This document shows, piece after piece, positions 56,835-64,000 of a stretch of 64,000 nucleotides of DNA. The stretch lies in NCBI RefSeq assembly GCF_024519435.1, contig NZ_JALJRZ010000007.1:124001-188000 (forward strand), given 5' to 3'. How positions within the stretch are numbered: position 1 is the first letter of the stretch; each line of letters begins with the position of its first letter. Both the position numbers and the translations under genes were made by a program. This DNA comes from Terrabacter sp. Ter38 (GTDB lineage: Bacteria > Actinomycetota > Actinomycetes > Actinomycetales > Dermatophilaceae). The notes under the pieces were generated by a model that had not been told where the DNA came from, made no database searches, and saw only the letters and a program-made list of their open reading frames with translations.

Positions 56835-58372
56835 GGCATCCTCCACGTACGTCCGTCGCGTTCGAGCATCTGGTCGGCCGAGGGTGGACCCCACGTCCCC
56901 GCGGGGTACTGCTGGGGCTTGCCGGACTTGGCCCAGTGCTTCATGAGCGGGTCGAGGATCCGCCAGGACGACTCGACCTCCTCGTGCCGCGGGAAGAGTG
57001 GCGGGTCGCCGAGGAGCACGTCGAGGATGAGGCGTTCGTACGCCTCGGGCGAGGCCTCGGTGAACGACGAGCCGTAGCCGAAGTCCATCGTGACGTCGCG
57101 GACCTCCATCTGCGCGCCCGGCACCTTGGAGCCGAAGCGGATGGTGACGCCCTCATCGGGCTGCACGCGGATGACGATGGCGTTCTGGCCGAGCTCCTCC
57201 GTCGCGGTGTGCTCGAAGGGCAGGTGCGGCGCGCGCTTGAAGACGACCGCGATCTCGGTGACGCGCTTGCCGAGGCGCTTGCCGGTGCGCAGGTAGAAGG
57301 GGACACCCGCCCAGCGGCGGGTGTCGACCTCGAGGGTCACCGCGGCGAAGGTCTCGGTCACCGACTTCGGGTCGACGCCGTCCTCCTCGAGGTAGCCGAC
57401 GACCTCCTCGGCGCCCTGCCAGCCACCGGCGTACTGCCCGCGGGCGGCGCCCTTGTCGAGGTCCGCGGGGAGGCGGACGGCCGAGAGCACCTTCTCCTTC
57501 TCGGCGCGAAGGTCCTTGGCGTCGAAGGAGACCGGCTCCTCCATCGCGGTGAGCGCGAGGAGCTGGAGCAGGTGGTTCTGGATGACGTCGCGCGCCGCAC
57601 CGATGCCGTCGTAGTAGCCCGCGCGGCCCGCGATGCCGATGTCCTCGGCCATCGTGATCTGCACGTGGTCGACGTAGTTGGCGTTCCACACCGGCTCGAA
57701 GAGCTGGTTGGCGAAGCGGAGGGCCAGCAGGTTCTGGACCGTCTCCTTGCCGAGGTAGTGGTCGATGCGGAAGACGGAGTCCGGCGGGAAGACGCCCTCG
57801 ACGATCTCGTTGAGCTCCTGGGCGCTCTTGAGGTCGTGGCCGAAGGGCTTCTCGATGATGACCCGTCGCCAGCTGTCGCCCTCGGCCTTCGTCAGGCCGC
57901 ACCGCTCGAGCTGCTCGCACACGGTCGCGAAGAACCCCGGGGGGATCGAGAGGTAGAAGGCGTGGTTGCCGCCGGTGCCGCGGTCCTGGTCGAGCTCGTC
58001 GACGGTCTTGGCGAGCAGGTCGAACGCCGCAGGGTCGTCGAACGTGCCGGGCACGAAACGGAAGCCCTCGGAGAGGTTGCGCCACACGTCCTCGCTGAAA
58101 GGGGTGCGGGCGTGCTGCTTGACGGCGTCGTGGACGACCTGGCCGAAGTCCTGGGCCGCCCAGTCACGGCGGGCGAAGCCGACGAGCGAGAAGCCCGGCG
58201 GCAGAAGCCCGCGGTTGGCGAGGTCGTAGATCGCCGGCATGAGCTTCTTGCGCGCCAGGTCACCGGTCACGCCGAAGAGGACGAGGCCGCACGGTCCGGC
58301 GATGCGGGGGAGGCGCTTGTCCTCGGCGGTGCGCAGCGGGTTGTGCCCGTGCGAGATGCGCGCAGGACTCAT
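56831..58372 (-). CDS. zwf: Glucose-6-phosphate 1-dehydrogenase
   Basis: The 513-residue enzyme is the first of the oxidative pentose-phosphate branch, giving NADPH. It has the Rossmann motif LFGVTGDLARKKLMPAIYDL, substrate-binding IIEKPFGHDL, and the active-site RIDHYLGKETVQNLLALRFA. The ATG is followed by a 25-residue N-terminal extension common in actinobacteria. It overlaps pgi and opcA by 4 nt, so the five genes pgi to pgl are translationally coupled. Confidence 0.98.
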   Translation of the reverse strand: MSPARISHGHNPLRTAEDKRLPRIAGPCGLVLFGVTGDLARKKLMPAIYDLANRGLLPPGFSLVGFARRDWAAQDFGQVVHDAVKQHARTPFSEDVWRNLSEGFRFVPGTFDDPAAFDLLAKTVDELDQDRGTGGNHAFYLSIPPGFFATVCEQLERCGLTKAEGDSWRRVIIEKPFGHDLKSAQELNEIVEGVFPPDSVFRIDHYLGKETVQNLLALRFANQLFEPVWNANYVDHVQITMAEDIGIAGRAGYYDGIGAARDVIQNHLLQLLALTAMEEPVSFDAKDLRAEKEKVLSAVRLPADLDKGAARGQYAGGWQGAEEVVGYLEEDGVDPKSVTETFAAVTLEVDTRRWAGVPFYLRTGKRLGKRVTEIAVVFKRAPHLPFEHTATEELGQNAIVIRVQPDEGVTIRFGSKVPGAQMEVRDVTMDFGYGSSFTEASPEAYERLILDVLLGDPPLFPRHEEVESSWRILDPLMKHWAKSGKPQQYPAGTWGPPSADQMLERDGRTWRMP

Positions 58373-60009
58373 GCGCGTCCTCCTGCCAGCAGCGCCTCGC
58401 GCAGCTGCGCGAGACCTGCGTCGTGGTCGGTGAGGTGCAGCTGGAGGACGGGGCGGCCGTGGTCGGCCAGGACCGCGGCGTCGCCGCCTGCCTGTGAGGC
58501 GATGAAGTCACCGAAGGTGAACTCGCGTCCGGGGATCGCGAGGTCCTCCTTGGGTGCCGTCGTGATCTGGAGGTAGACGCCGACCGCCGGGCCGCCCTTG
58601 TGGAACTGGCCGGTCGAGTGCAGGAAGCGTGGGCCCCAGCCGAACGTCGTCGGACGCTCGGTGCGACGGGCGAGCGGGACACGGCACTCGGCGAGGTCGG
58701 CGTCGGCCAGCCGGTCGAGGTAGGCCATGACGGCGACGTAGCCGTGTTCCGGGTCGAGCTGCGCGAAGAGCGCGTCGAGGGCCGCGGGCACGGTCTGCGC
58801 CTCGCCGAGCCAGTCGCCTGACCCACCGAGCGTGCGGATCTCGATAGCGCCGTCCGTCGCGGCGGGGTCCGTGCTCGCACCCGTCCCCTGGTCGAGCAGG
58901 GCACGGGCGGCCTTCTTGGCGCTCTCGACGTCGGGCTGGTCGAAGGGGTTGATGCCGAGCAGGCGCCCGGCGACGGCGGTGGCCACCTCCCACAGGAGCA
59001 GCTGGGCACCCAGGGCGCCGCCCACGCGTACCTCCGACGCGACGTCGCCCGACGGGGCCGAGTCGCTGTCGGCGTCCACGAGACGCGCCACGGTGACGTC
59101 GGCCGCGGGCCAGGCCACCTCGGGGTCCTCGTCGCCCCCGGCGACGACCGGCAGGACGCCGGTGCCGTTCTTGCCGGTGGACTCGGCGATGAGCTGCTCG
59201 GCCCAGTCGGCGAACCCGACGATGCCGGAGCCGTCGTCGACGAGGACGAGCTTGTCACGCAGGGGGTCGGTGCCACCCATGGCGGCGCCGAGGCGCAGGC
59301 CGGGGTTGGCGTCGTCGTCGGCGGCCAGCACGTCGGCGACGGACTCGGCCTCGTCGAGCAGGGCCTCGACGTCGACGCCGGCGAGCCCGCTCGGCACGAG
59401 GCCGAAGGCGGTCAGCGCCGAGTATCGGCCACCGACGTCGGGGTCGGCGTTGACGACGCGGTAGCCCTTGGCGCGGGACTCCTCGTCGAGCGGGCTGCCC
59501 GGGTCGGTGACGATGACGATGCGCGACGCGGGGTCGATGCCGGCCTCGGTGAACGACTGCTCGTAGGCACGACGCTGGGAGTCGGTCTCGACGGTGGAAC
59601 CGGACTTGCTCGAGACGACGACGACGGTGTGGTCGAGGTCGTCGCCGAGGGCGCGCCGGACGTAGTCGGGGTCGGACGAGTCGAGCACGACGAGCGGCTT
59701 GCCGGCCGTGGCACAGATGACCTCGGGTGCGAGCGAGGAGCCGCCCATGCCGCAGAGGACGACATGGGTCAGGCCCTGCTCGGCGAAGGAGTCGCGCAGC
59801 GCCGCGATCTCACCGACGAGGGGGCGCGACGACCGCGGGAGGCCTACCCAGGACAGGCGGATCCGCGACTCGGGCTCGGCGTCAGGACCCCACAGGGTGG
59901 CGTCCTGGGCGAAGAGGCGGCTCGCGACGGAGTCACCGACGAGGCTCGGCACGTGCCTCCCGATCGCGTCCGCCGCTGCTCCTGATGCGCTGACGGACAG
60001 CGAGCTCAT
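58369..60009 (-). CDS. pgi: Glucose-6-phosphate isomerase
   Basis: The 546-residue sugar isomerase has two SIS domains: [20 protein letters not shown] and [20 protein letters not shown], then [20 protein letters not shown]. The C-terminal [19 protein letters not shown] contains the active-site His and Lys region. This shorter form is usual beside tal and zwf in actinobacteria. The ATG at 60009 overlaps the tal stop (ATGA); an earlier in-frame start would lie inside tal. Confidence 0.93.
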   Translation of the reverse strand: MSSLSVSASGAAADAIGRHVPSLVGDSVASRLFAQDATLWGPDAEPESRIRLSWVGLPRSSRPLVGEIAALRDSFAEQGLTHVVLCGMGGSSLAPEVICATAGKPLVVLDSSDPDYVRRALGDDLDHTVVVVSSKSGSTVETDSQRRAYEQSFTEAGIDPASRIVIVTDPGSPLDEESRAKGYRVVNADPDVGGRYSALTAFGLVPSGLAGVDVEALLDEAESVADVLAADDDANPGLRLGAAMGGTDPLRDKLVLVDDGSGIVGFADWAEQLIAESTGKNGTGVLPVVAGGDEDPEVAWPAADVTVARLVDADSDSAPSGDVASEVRVGGALGAQLLLWEVATAVAGRLLGINPFDQPDVESAKKAARALLDQGTGASTDPAATDGAIEIRTLGGSGDWLGEAQTVPAALDALFAQLDPEHGYVAVMAYLDRLADADLAECRVPLARRTERPTTFGWGPRFLHSTGQFHKGGPAVGVYLQITTAPKEDLAIPGREFTFGDFIASQAGGDAAVLADHGRPVLQLHLTDHDAGLAQLREALLAGGRA

Positions 60010-61118
60010 GCCGTCACCTTCTCCATCTCCGCGGTGACGCCGTCCAACAGCTCGCCCCACGCCTTCTCGAACTTGTCGACACCCTCGGTCTCGAGCAGGT
60101 CGACGACCTCGTTGTACGAGACACCGACGCCCTCCAGGTCGTCGAGGACGTTGCTGGCCAGCTCGTAGCCTCCGGTCACCGTGTCGCCGTGGATGTCGCC
60201 GTGGTCGGCCGTCGCCTCGAGCGTCTTGCCGGGCATGGTGTTGACGACGTCGGCGGCGACGAGCTCGTCGACGTACATCGTGTCGGGGTAGGCCGGGTCC
60301 TTGACGCCGGTGGACGCCCAGAGCGGACGCTGCACGTTGGCGCCGGCCTCGGCGAGCGAGCCCCAGCGCGGCGTCGAGAAGACCTCCTCGAAGGCCTGGT
60401 ACGCGAGCCGCGCGTTGGCGAGACCGGCCTTGCCCTTGAGGGCGCGGGCCTGCTCGGTGCCGATGGCGTCGAGCCGCTTGTCGATCTCGGTGTCCACGCG
60501 GGAGACGAAGAACGAGGCGACCGAGTGGATCGTCGACAGGTCGTGCCCGTTGGCGTGCGCCTTCTCGAGGCCCTCGAGGTAGGCGTTCATGACGGCGCGG
60601 TAGCGCTCGAGGGAGAAGATCAGCGTCACGTTGACGCTGATGCCCTCGGCGATGGTGGCCGTGATCGCCGGGAGGCCTGCCTTCGTCGCGGGGATCTTGA
60701 TGAGGACGTTCGGGCGGTCGACGGCGGCATACAGCTGCTTGGCCTGCTCGACGGTCTTGTCGGTGTCGTGAGCCAGGCGCGGGTCGACCTCAATGGAGAC
60801 GCGGCCGTCGACCCCCTTCGTCGACTCGTAGAGCGGGAGGAAGAGGTCGCACGCGCGGCGCACGTCGGAGGTCGTCAGCTCGAAGACGACGCCCTCGACG
60901 TCCTTGCCGTCCTTCGTCAGCGCGGCGAGGTCGTCGTTGTAGCGCTCTCCCTTGGACAGGGCGGCCTGGAAGATCGACGGGTTCGACGTCAGGCCGACGA
61001 CGTTGCGCCCCTCGATGAGCTCGGAGATCTTGCCGGTCTCGATGAGCTCGCGGGACAGGTCGTCGAGCCAGATGGAGACGCCTGCTTCTGAGAGGGCCTG
61101 GGTGTTCGGGTTGGTCAT
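60006..61118 (-). CDS. tal: Transaldolase
   Basis: The 370-residue enzyme of the non-oxidative pentose-phosphate branch forms a Schiff base through the Lys in [20 protein letters not shown]. Other motifs are [50 protein letters not shown] and [10 protein letters not shown]. The ATG at 61118 is preferred over the GTG at 61127, because AGGGGAAG lies at proper spacing only for the ATG. It begins 5 nt after the tkt stop. Confidence 0.97.
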   Translation of the reverse strand: MTNPNTQALSEAGVSIWLDDLSRELIETGKISELIEGRNVVGLTSNPSIFQAALSKGERYNDDLAALTKDGKDVEGVVFELTTSDVRRACDLFLPLYESTKGVDGRVSIEVDPRLAHDTDKTVEQAKQLYAAVDRPNVLIKIPATKAGLPAITATIAEGISVNVTLIFSLERYRAVMNAYLEGLEKAHANGHDLSTIHSVASFFVSRVDTEIDKRLDAIGTEQARALKGKAGLANARLAYQAFEEVFSTPRWGSLAEAGANVQRPLWASTGVKDPAYPDTMYVDELVAADVVNTMPGKTLEATADHGDIHGDTVTGGYELASNVLDDLEGVGVSYNEVVDLLETEGVDKFEKAWGELLDGVTAEMEKVTA

Positions 61119-61123
61119 GCTGG

Positions 61124-63487
61124 TCACTTCCCCTTGCTCGTAGCGGATGCGGCGGCCGCGTGGGCGGCCTTGCCGCTGCCGGTCTGCGCCTCGTCACCCA
61201 TGACGTCGGTGGACGCGCTCTGGGCGGCGCGGGCCGGGTTGGTCTCGGTGACCCCCGGGGCCTTCGTCGCGGCGCCCTTGGCCGCCTTGATGGAGTCCTT
61301 CGCGGCCTTGACGACGGCGTCGGCGGTGATGCCGAACTCACGGAACAGCGTGGCCTGGTCGGCGGAGGCGCCGAAGTGCTCGATGCTGACGATGCGGCCG
61401 GCGTCGCCGACGACGTCGTGCCAGCCCATCGAGATCCCCGCCTCGACGCTGACGCGGGCCCGGACTGCCGGCGGCAGAACCTTGTCCTGGTAGGAACGGG
61501 TCTGCTTCTCGAACCATTCCCGGCAGGGCATCGAGACGACGCGCGTGGCGATGCGGGACTTCTCGAGGCGCTCGGCGGCCTGGACCGCGAGCTGCACCTC
61601 GGAGCCCGTCGCGACGATGACGACGTCAGGGTCACCGGCACGCGACTCCTCGACGAGGACGTAGGCGCCCTTGGCGACACCGCTGACCTTGCCGTACGTC
61701 GTGCGGTCCCAGGTGGGGACCGGCTGCCGCGTCAGGCAGAGGGCAGCGGGGCCGTCGCCGTTCGTCAGGATCTGGGCCCACGCGGCGGCGGTCTCGTTGG
61801 CGTCCGCGGGGCGGACGACGTCGAGGCCGGGGATCGCGCGCAGGGCCGCGAGGTGCTCGATCGGCTGGTGCGTCGGGCCGTCCTCGCCGAGGCCGATGGA
61901 GTCGTGCGTCCAGACGTACGTGACGGGCGCCTGCTGGATCGCGGCGAGGCGCACGGCGGGGCGCATGTAGTCGGAGAAGACGAGGAAGGTGCCGCCGTAG
62001 GGACGGGTCAGGCCCTCGAGCGCGATCCCGTTGAGGATCATGCCCATGCCGTTCTCGCGGATGCCGAAGTGCAGCGTGCGGCCGAACGGGCCGCCCTTCC
62101 ACGTCGACGTCTGCTTCGAGGTGGGGATGAAGGACGGCTGGCCCTCCATCGTCGTGTTGTTGGACTCGGCGAGGTCGGCGGAGCCGCCCCAGAGCTCGGG
62201 CATGACATCGGCGATGGCCGTGAGGACCTTGCCGGAGGCGGCGCGCGTCGCGACGCCCTTCTCGTCGGCGGGGAAGGTCGGCATCGCCTTGGCGAGGCCG
62301 GCTGGGGCCTGACCCGCGAGGATGCGGTCGAGCAGGGCCGCTCGGTCGGGACTGGCCTTGCGCCACGCCTTGTACGCCTTGTCCCACTCGCGGTGGGCAG
62401 CCTTGCCACGCTTGACGACGTCGCGGGCGTGCTTGAGGACGGCGGGTTCGACGACGAAGGTCTTCTTCGGGTCGAAGCCGAGCAGCTCCTTCGTCGCGCT
62501 GATCTCCTCGTCTCCGAGGGCCGAGCCGTGGGACTTGCCGGTGTTCTGCTTCGTGGGCGCGGGCCACGCGATGATCGTGTGCAGCACGACGAGGGTCGGC
62601 TTGTCCGTCACCCGGTCGCCGGAGCGGATCGCGGCAAGCAGCGCGTCGACGTCCTCGACGTAGGTCGCGCCGTCGGCGTCCTTGCGCCAGTCGACGCGGG
62701 CGACGTGCCAGCCGTAGGCCTCGAAGCGCGCCGCGACGTCCTCGCTGAACGCGATGTCGGTGTCGTCCTCGATGGAGATCTGGTTGGCGTCGTAGACGAC
62801 GGTGAGGTTGCCGAGCTCCTGGTGGCCCGCGAGGGCGCAGGCCTCGTGGGAGACGCCCTCCTGCATGTCGCCGTCGGAGGCGATGACGTAGACGTGGTGG
62901 TCGAAGGGGCTCGTGCCCGGCTTCGCGTCCGGGTCGAAGAGGCCGCGCTGGCGACGCTGCGCCATGGCCATGCCGACGGCCGAGGCGAGGCCCGACCCGA
63001 GCGGGCCGGTCGTGATCTCGACACCGGGGGTGTGGTGGACCTCGGGGTGGCCCGGCGTGAGCGAGCCCCACGTGCGTAGCGACTTGAGGTCGTCGAGCGA
63101 GAGGCCGTAGCCGCTGAGGTAGAGCTGGATGTACTGCGTGAGGCTCGAGTGCCCGCAGGAGAGCACGAACCGGTCGCGCCCGAGCCAGGCCGGGTCGGAC
63201 GGGTCGTGCGTCATGACGTTCTGGTAGAGCAGGTACGCGAGCGGCGCGAGCGACATGGCCGTGCCGGGGTGGCCGTTGCCGACCTTCTGCACGGCGTCGG
63301 CGGCGAGCAGTCGCGTGGTGTCGACCGCGCGGACGTCGAGATCGCTCCAGCCGGCCTTCTTCGCCACGGGCAGCGGCAGACCCGGGTCGCGCTGTGCCAG
63401 CAGGCCCTTCGTCTTCGCGGTCCGCGTGGTGCCGGATCGGGTGGGCTTCTTCGCCTTCGTGGCGGTGCTGGACGCAGCAGTGGGCAC
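61124..63487 (-). CDS. tkt: Transketolase with basic N- and C-terminal extensions
   Basis: The 787-residue thiamine-diphosphate enzyme has the N-terminal [19 protein letters not shown], the cofactor motif [18 protein letters not shown]...NQISIEDD, the pyrimidine-domain [20 protein letters not shown] and a C-terminal [12 protein letters not shown]. The normal core is about 700 residues. Here ~50 basic Ala/Thr/Lys residues precede it ([20 protein letters not shown]) and ~60 Ala/Lys-rich residues follow. The GTG at 63487 has AAGGAG at 9 nt. It is the first gene of the minus-strand operon. Confidence 0.97.
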   Translation of the reverse strand: MPTAASSTATKAKKPTRSGTTRTAKTKGLLAQRDPGLPLPVAKKAGWSDLDVRAVDTTRLLAADAVQKVGNGHPGTAMSLAPLAYLLYQNVMTHDPSDPAWLGRDRFVLSCGHSSLTQYIQLYLSGYGLSLDDLKSLRTWGSLTPGHPEVHHTPGVEITTGPLGSGLASAVGMAMAQRRQRGLFDPDAKPGTSPFDHHVYVIASDGDMQEGVSHEACALAGHQELGNLTVVYDANQISIEDDTDIAFSEDVAARFEAYGWHVARVDWRKDADGATYVEDVDALLAAIRSGDRVTDKPTLVVLHTIIAWPAPTKQNTGKSHGSALGDEEISATKELLGFDPKKTFVVEPAVLKHARDVVKRGKAAHREWDKAYKAWRKASPDRAALLDRILAGQAPAGLAKAMPTFPADEKGVATRAASGKVLTAIADVMPELWGGSADLAESNNTTMEGQPSFIPTSKQTSTWKGGPFGRTLHFGIRENGMGMILNGIALEGLTRPYGGTFLVFSDYMRPAVRLAAIQQAPVTYVWTHDSIGLGEDGPTHQPIEHLAALRAIPGLDVVRPADANETAAAWAQILTNGDGPAALCLTRQPVPTWDRTTYGKVSGVAKGAYVLVEESRAGDPDVVIVATGSEVQLAVQAAERLEKSRIATRVVSMPCREWFEKQTRSYQDKVLPPAVRARVSVEAGISMGWHDVVGDAGRIVSIEHFGASADQATLFREFGITADAVVKAAKDSIKAAKGAATKAPGVTETNPARAAQSASTDVMGDEAQTGSGKAAHAAAASATSKGK

Positions 63488-63530
63488 GGAACGGGTCTCC
63501 TTCAACAAGGGTTGATCACGTACGGCCACG

Positions 63531-63536
63531 AGCCTA
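63531..63536 (-). promoter_or_regulatory. -10 element of the tkt operon
   Basis: TAGGCT on the minus strand, about 45 bp before the tkt start; the -35 is not clear. Confidence 0.45.
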
Positions 63537-63622
63537 GTGCCCGCGCTGTTGAGCGACGACACCTCGCCCGGCGGTCGGAACGGCCACCTGTGGTGCGGTG
63601 CCGGCCGTCGGCGGCGACGGTC

Positions 63623-63628
63623 TAGACT
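63623..63628 (+). promoter_or_regulatory. -10 element of ctaB
   Basis: TAGACT, about 60 bp before the ctaB GTG and divergent from the tkt promoter. Tkt and ctaB thus share a 201-bp intergenic region. Confidence 0.5.
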
Positions 63629-63688
63629 TGCGACGCAATGCTCACGTACCCAGCGGGTCGGAGCGACGTACCAGCGGTGAGGATCTCA

Positions 63689-64000
63689 GTGACAACGGTG
63701 GACCCCCGCGCCGACCTCTCGGCGCTTCACGGTCCCGACGGCAGTGGGCTGAAGTTCCTCCTCGGGCAGTACGTCTCGCTGATGAAGCCGCGGATCATCG
63801 AGCTGCTCCTCATCACGACGATCCCCGTGATGTTCCTGGCGGAACAGGGCGTGCCCGACCTGTGGCTCGTCGTCGTCACCGTCGTCGGTGGCACGCTGTC
63901 CGCCGGTGCGGCCAACACCCTCAACTGCTACATCGACCGCGACATCGACGCCGTCATGCACCGCACGAGTCGTCGGCCGCTCGTCACCGGCACGGTCAGC
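63689..64000 (+). CDS. ctaB: Protoheme IX farnesyltransferase (heme O synthase), 3' truncated
   Basis: The first 104 residues are visible; the gene runs off the window. A GTG at 63689 follows GAGGA at 6 nt. The N-terminus ([20 protein letters not shown]) leads into the first transmembrane helix. The prenyl-diphosphate-binding motif [20 protein letters not shown] then TSRRPLVTG is characteristic of CtaB/UbiA enzymes. It adds a farnesyl group to heme B for cytochrome oxidase assembly. Its position divergent to tkt is conserved in actinobacteria. Confidence 0.95.
   Translation, partial: MTTVDPRADLSALHGPDGSGLKFLLGQYVSLMKPRIIELLLITTIPVMFLAEQGVPDLWLVVVTVVGGTLSAGAANTLNCYIDRDIDAVMHRTSRRPLVTGTVS

Noticed and set aside
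61160-63079. 639-codon plus-strand frame opposite tkt
   Set aside because: Transketolase motifs on the minus strand explain the region; the frame is a codon-position shadow.

Overview
The window is about 72% G+C DNA from the chromosome of a high-GC Gram-positive bacterium. WhiA, RbpA, OpcA, a mycothiol-dependent-isomerase homologue, an F420-type PPOX oxidoreductase, a SAM-IV riboswitch and many probable leaderless genes point to Actinomycetota. The gene order (rpsA, coaE, uvrB, terC, uvrA, uvrC, rapZ, yvcK, whiA, gap, pgk, tpiA, secG, rbpA, then pgl-opcA-zwf-pgi-tal-tkt and ctaB) suggests Micrococcales, perhaps near Intrasporangiaceae. The family is an inference because no rRNA gene is present. 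No tRNA, rRNA, CRISPR array, IS element, integrase or prophage was found.

Layout. 0-2 kb: the end of a heptad-repeat membrane protein, converging on a methyltransferase gene. 2.9-4.6 kb: rpsA with its promoter and terminator. 4.6-14.2 kb: a sulfur-salvage operon. It begins with a promoter, a SAM-IV riboswitch and a 27-codon leader peptide. It encodes an amino-acid-type ABC importer with two paralogous binding proteins, an FMN-reductase/GNAT fusion, a FAD/NAD(P)-binding protein, an SsuD-like flavin monooxygenase and a DUF1684 protein. 14.3-19.8 kb: a glycerol-3-phosphate/glycerophosphodiester uptake operon (ugpA-E-B-C plus a phosphodiesterase). 20-21.1 kb: a TetR/PPOX pair. The block from 4.6 to 21.1 kb separates rpsA from coaE, which are adjacent in many actinobacteria, so it is probably an accessory insertion.

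21-30 kb: coaE, a lipoate-ligase homologue, uvrB, and terC under a Mn riboswitch. 29.5-34.9 kb: MFS and EamA transporters, an NlpC/P60 peptidase, and a C39-like cysteine peptidase with an unknown partner. 35-38 kb: an unusual two-component pair, a receiver domain fused to cysteine-less glutaredoxin/thioredoxin-reductase-like modules, plus a cyclic-nucleotide-domain histidine kinase. 38-41 kb: MBL hydrolase, mycothiol-type isomerase and GH15. 41.5-50.5 kb: uvrA, a Rieske lipoprotein, uvrC, rapZ, yvcK and whiA. 50.6-54.6 kb: lower glycolysis, secG and rbpA. 54.6-63.5 kb: the oxidative and non-oxidative pentose-phosphate operon on the minus strand. The window ends inside ctaB.

Main points of interest. 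(1) The doubly controlled sulfur operon. (2) Near-identical PafBC/RecA_NDp-type promoters in front of uvrA, uvrB and uvrC, each placed for a leaderless transcript. (3) A GTATGCC heptamer seen 21 times, concentrated in the small non-coding fraction. (4) The receiver/redox fusion without CxxC motifs. (5) A MerR-like palindrome inside a 19-bp promoter spacer. All functions are read from sequence; nothing was computed or searched.
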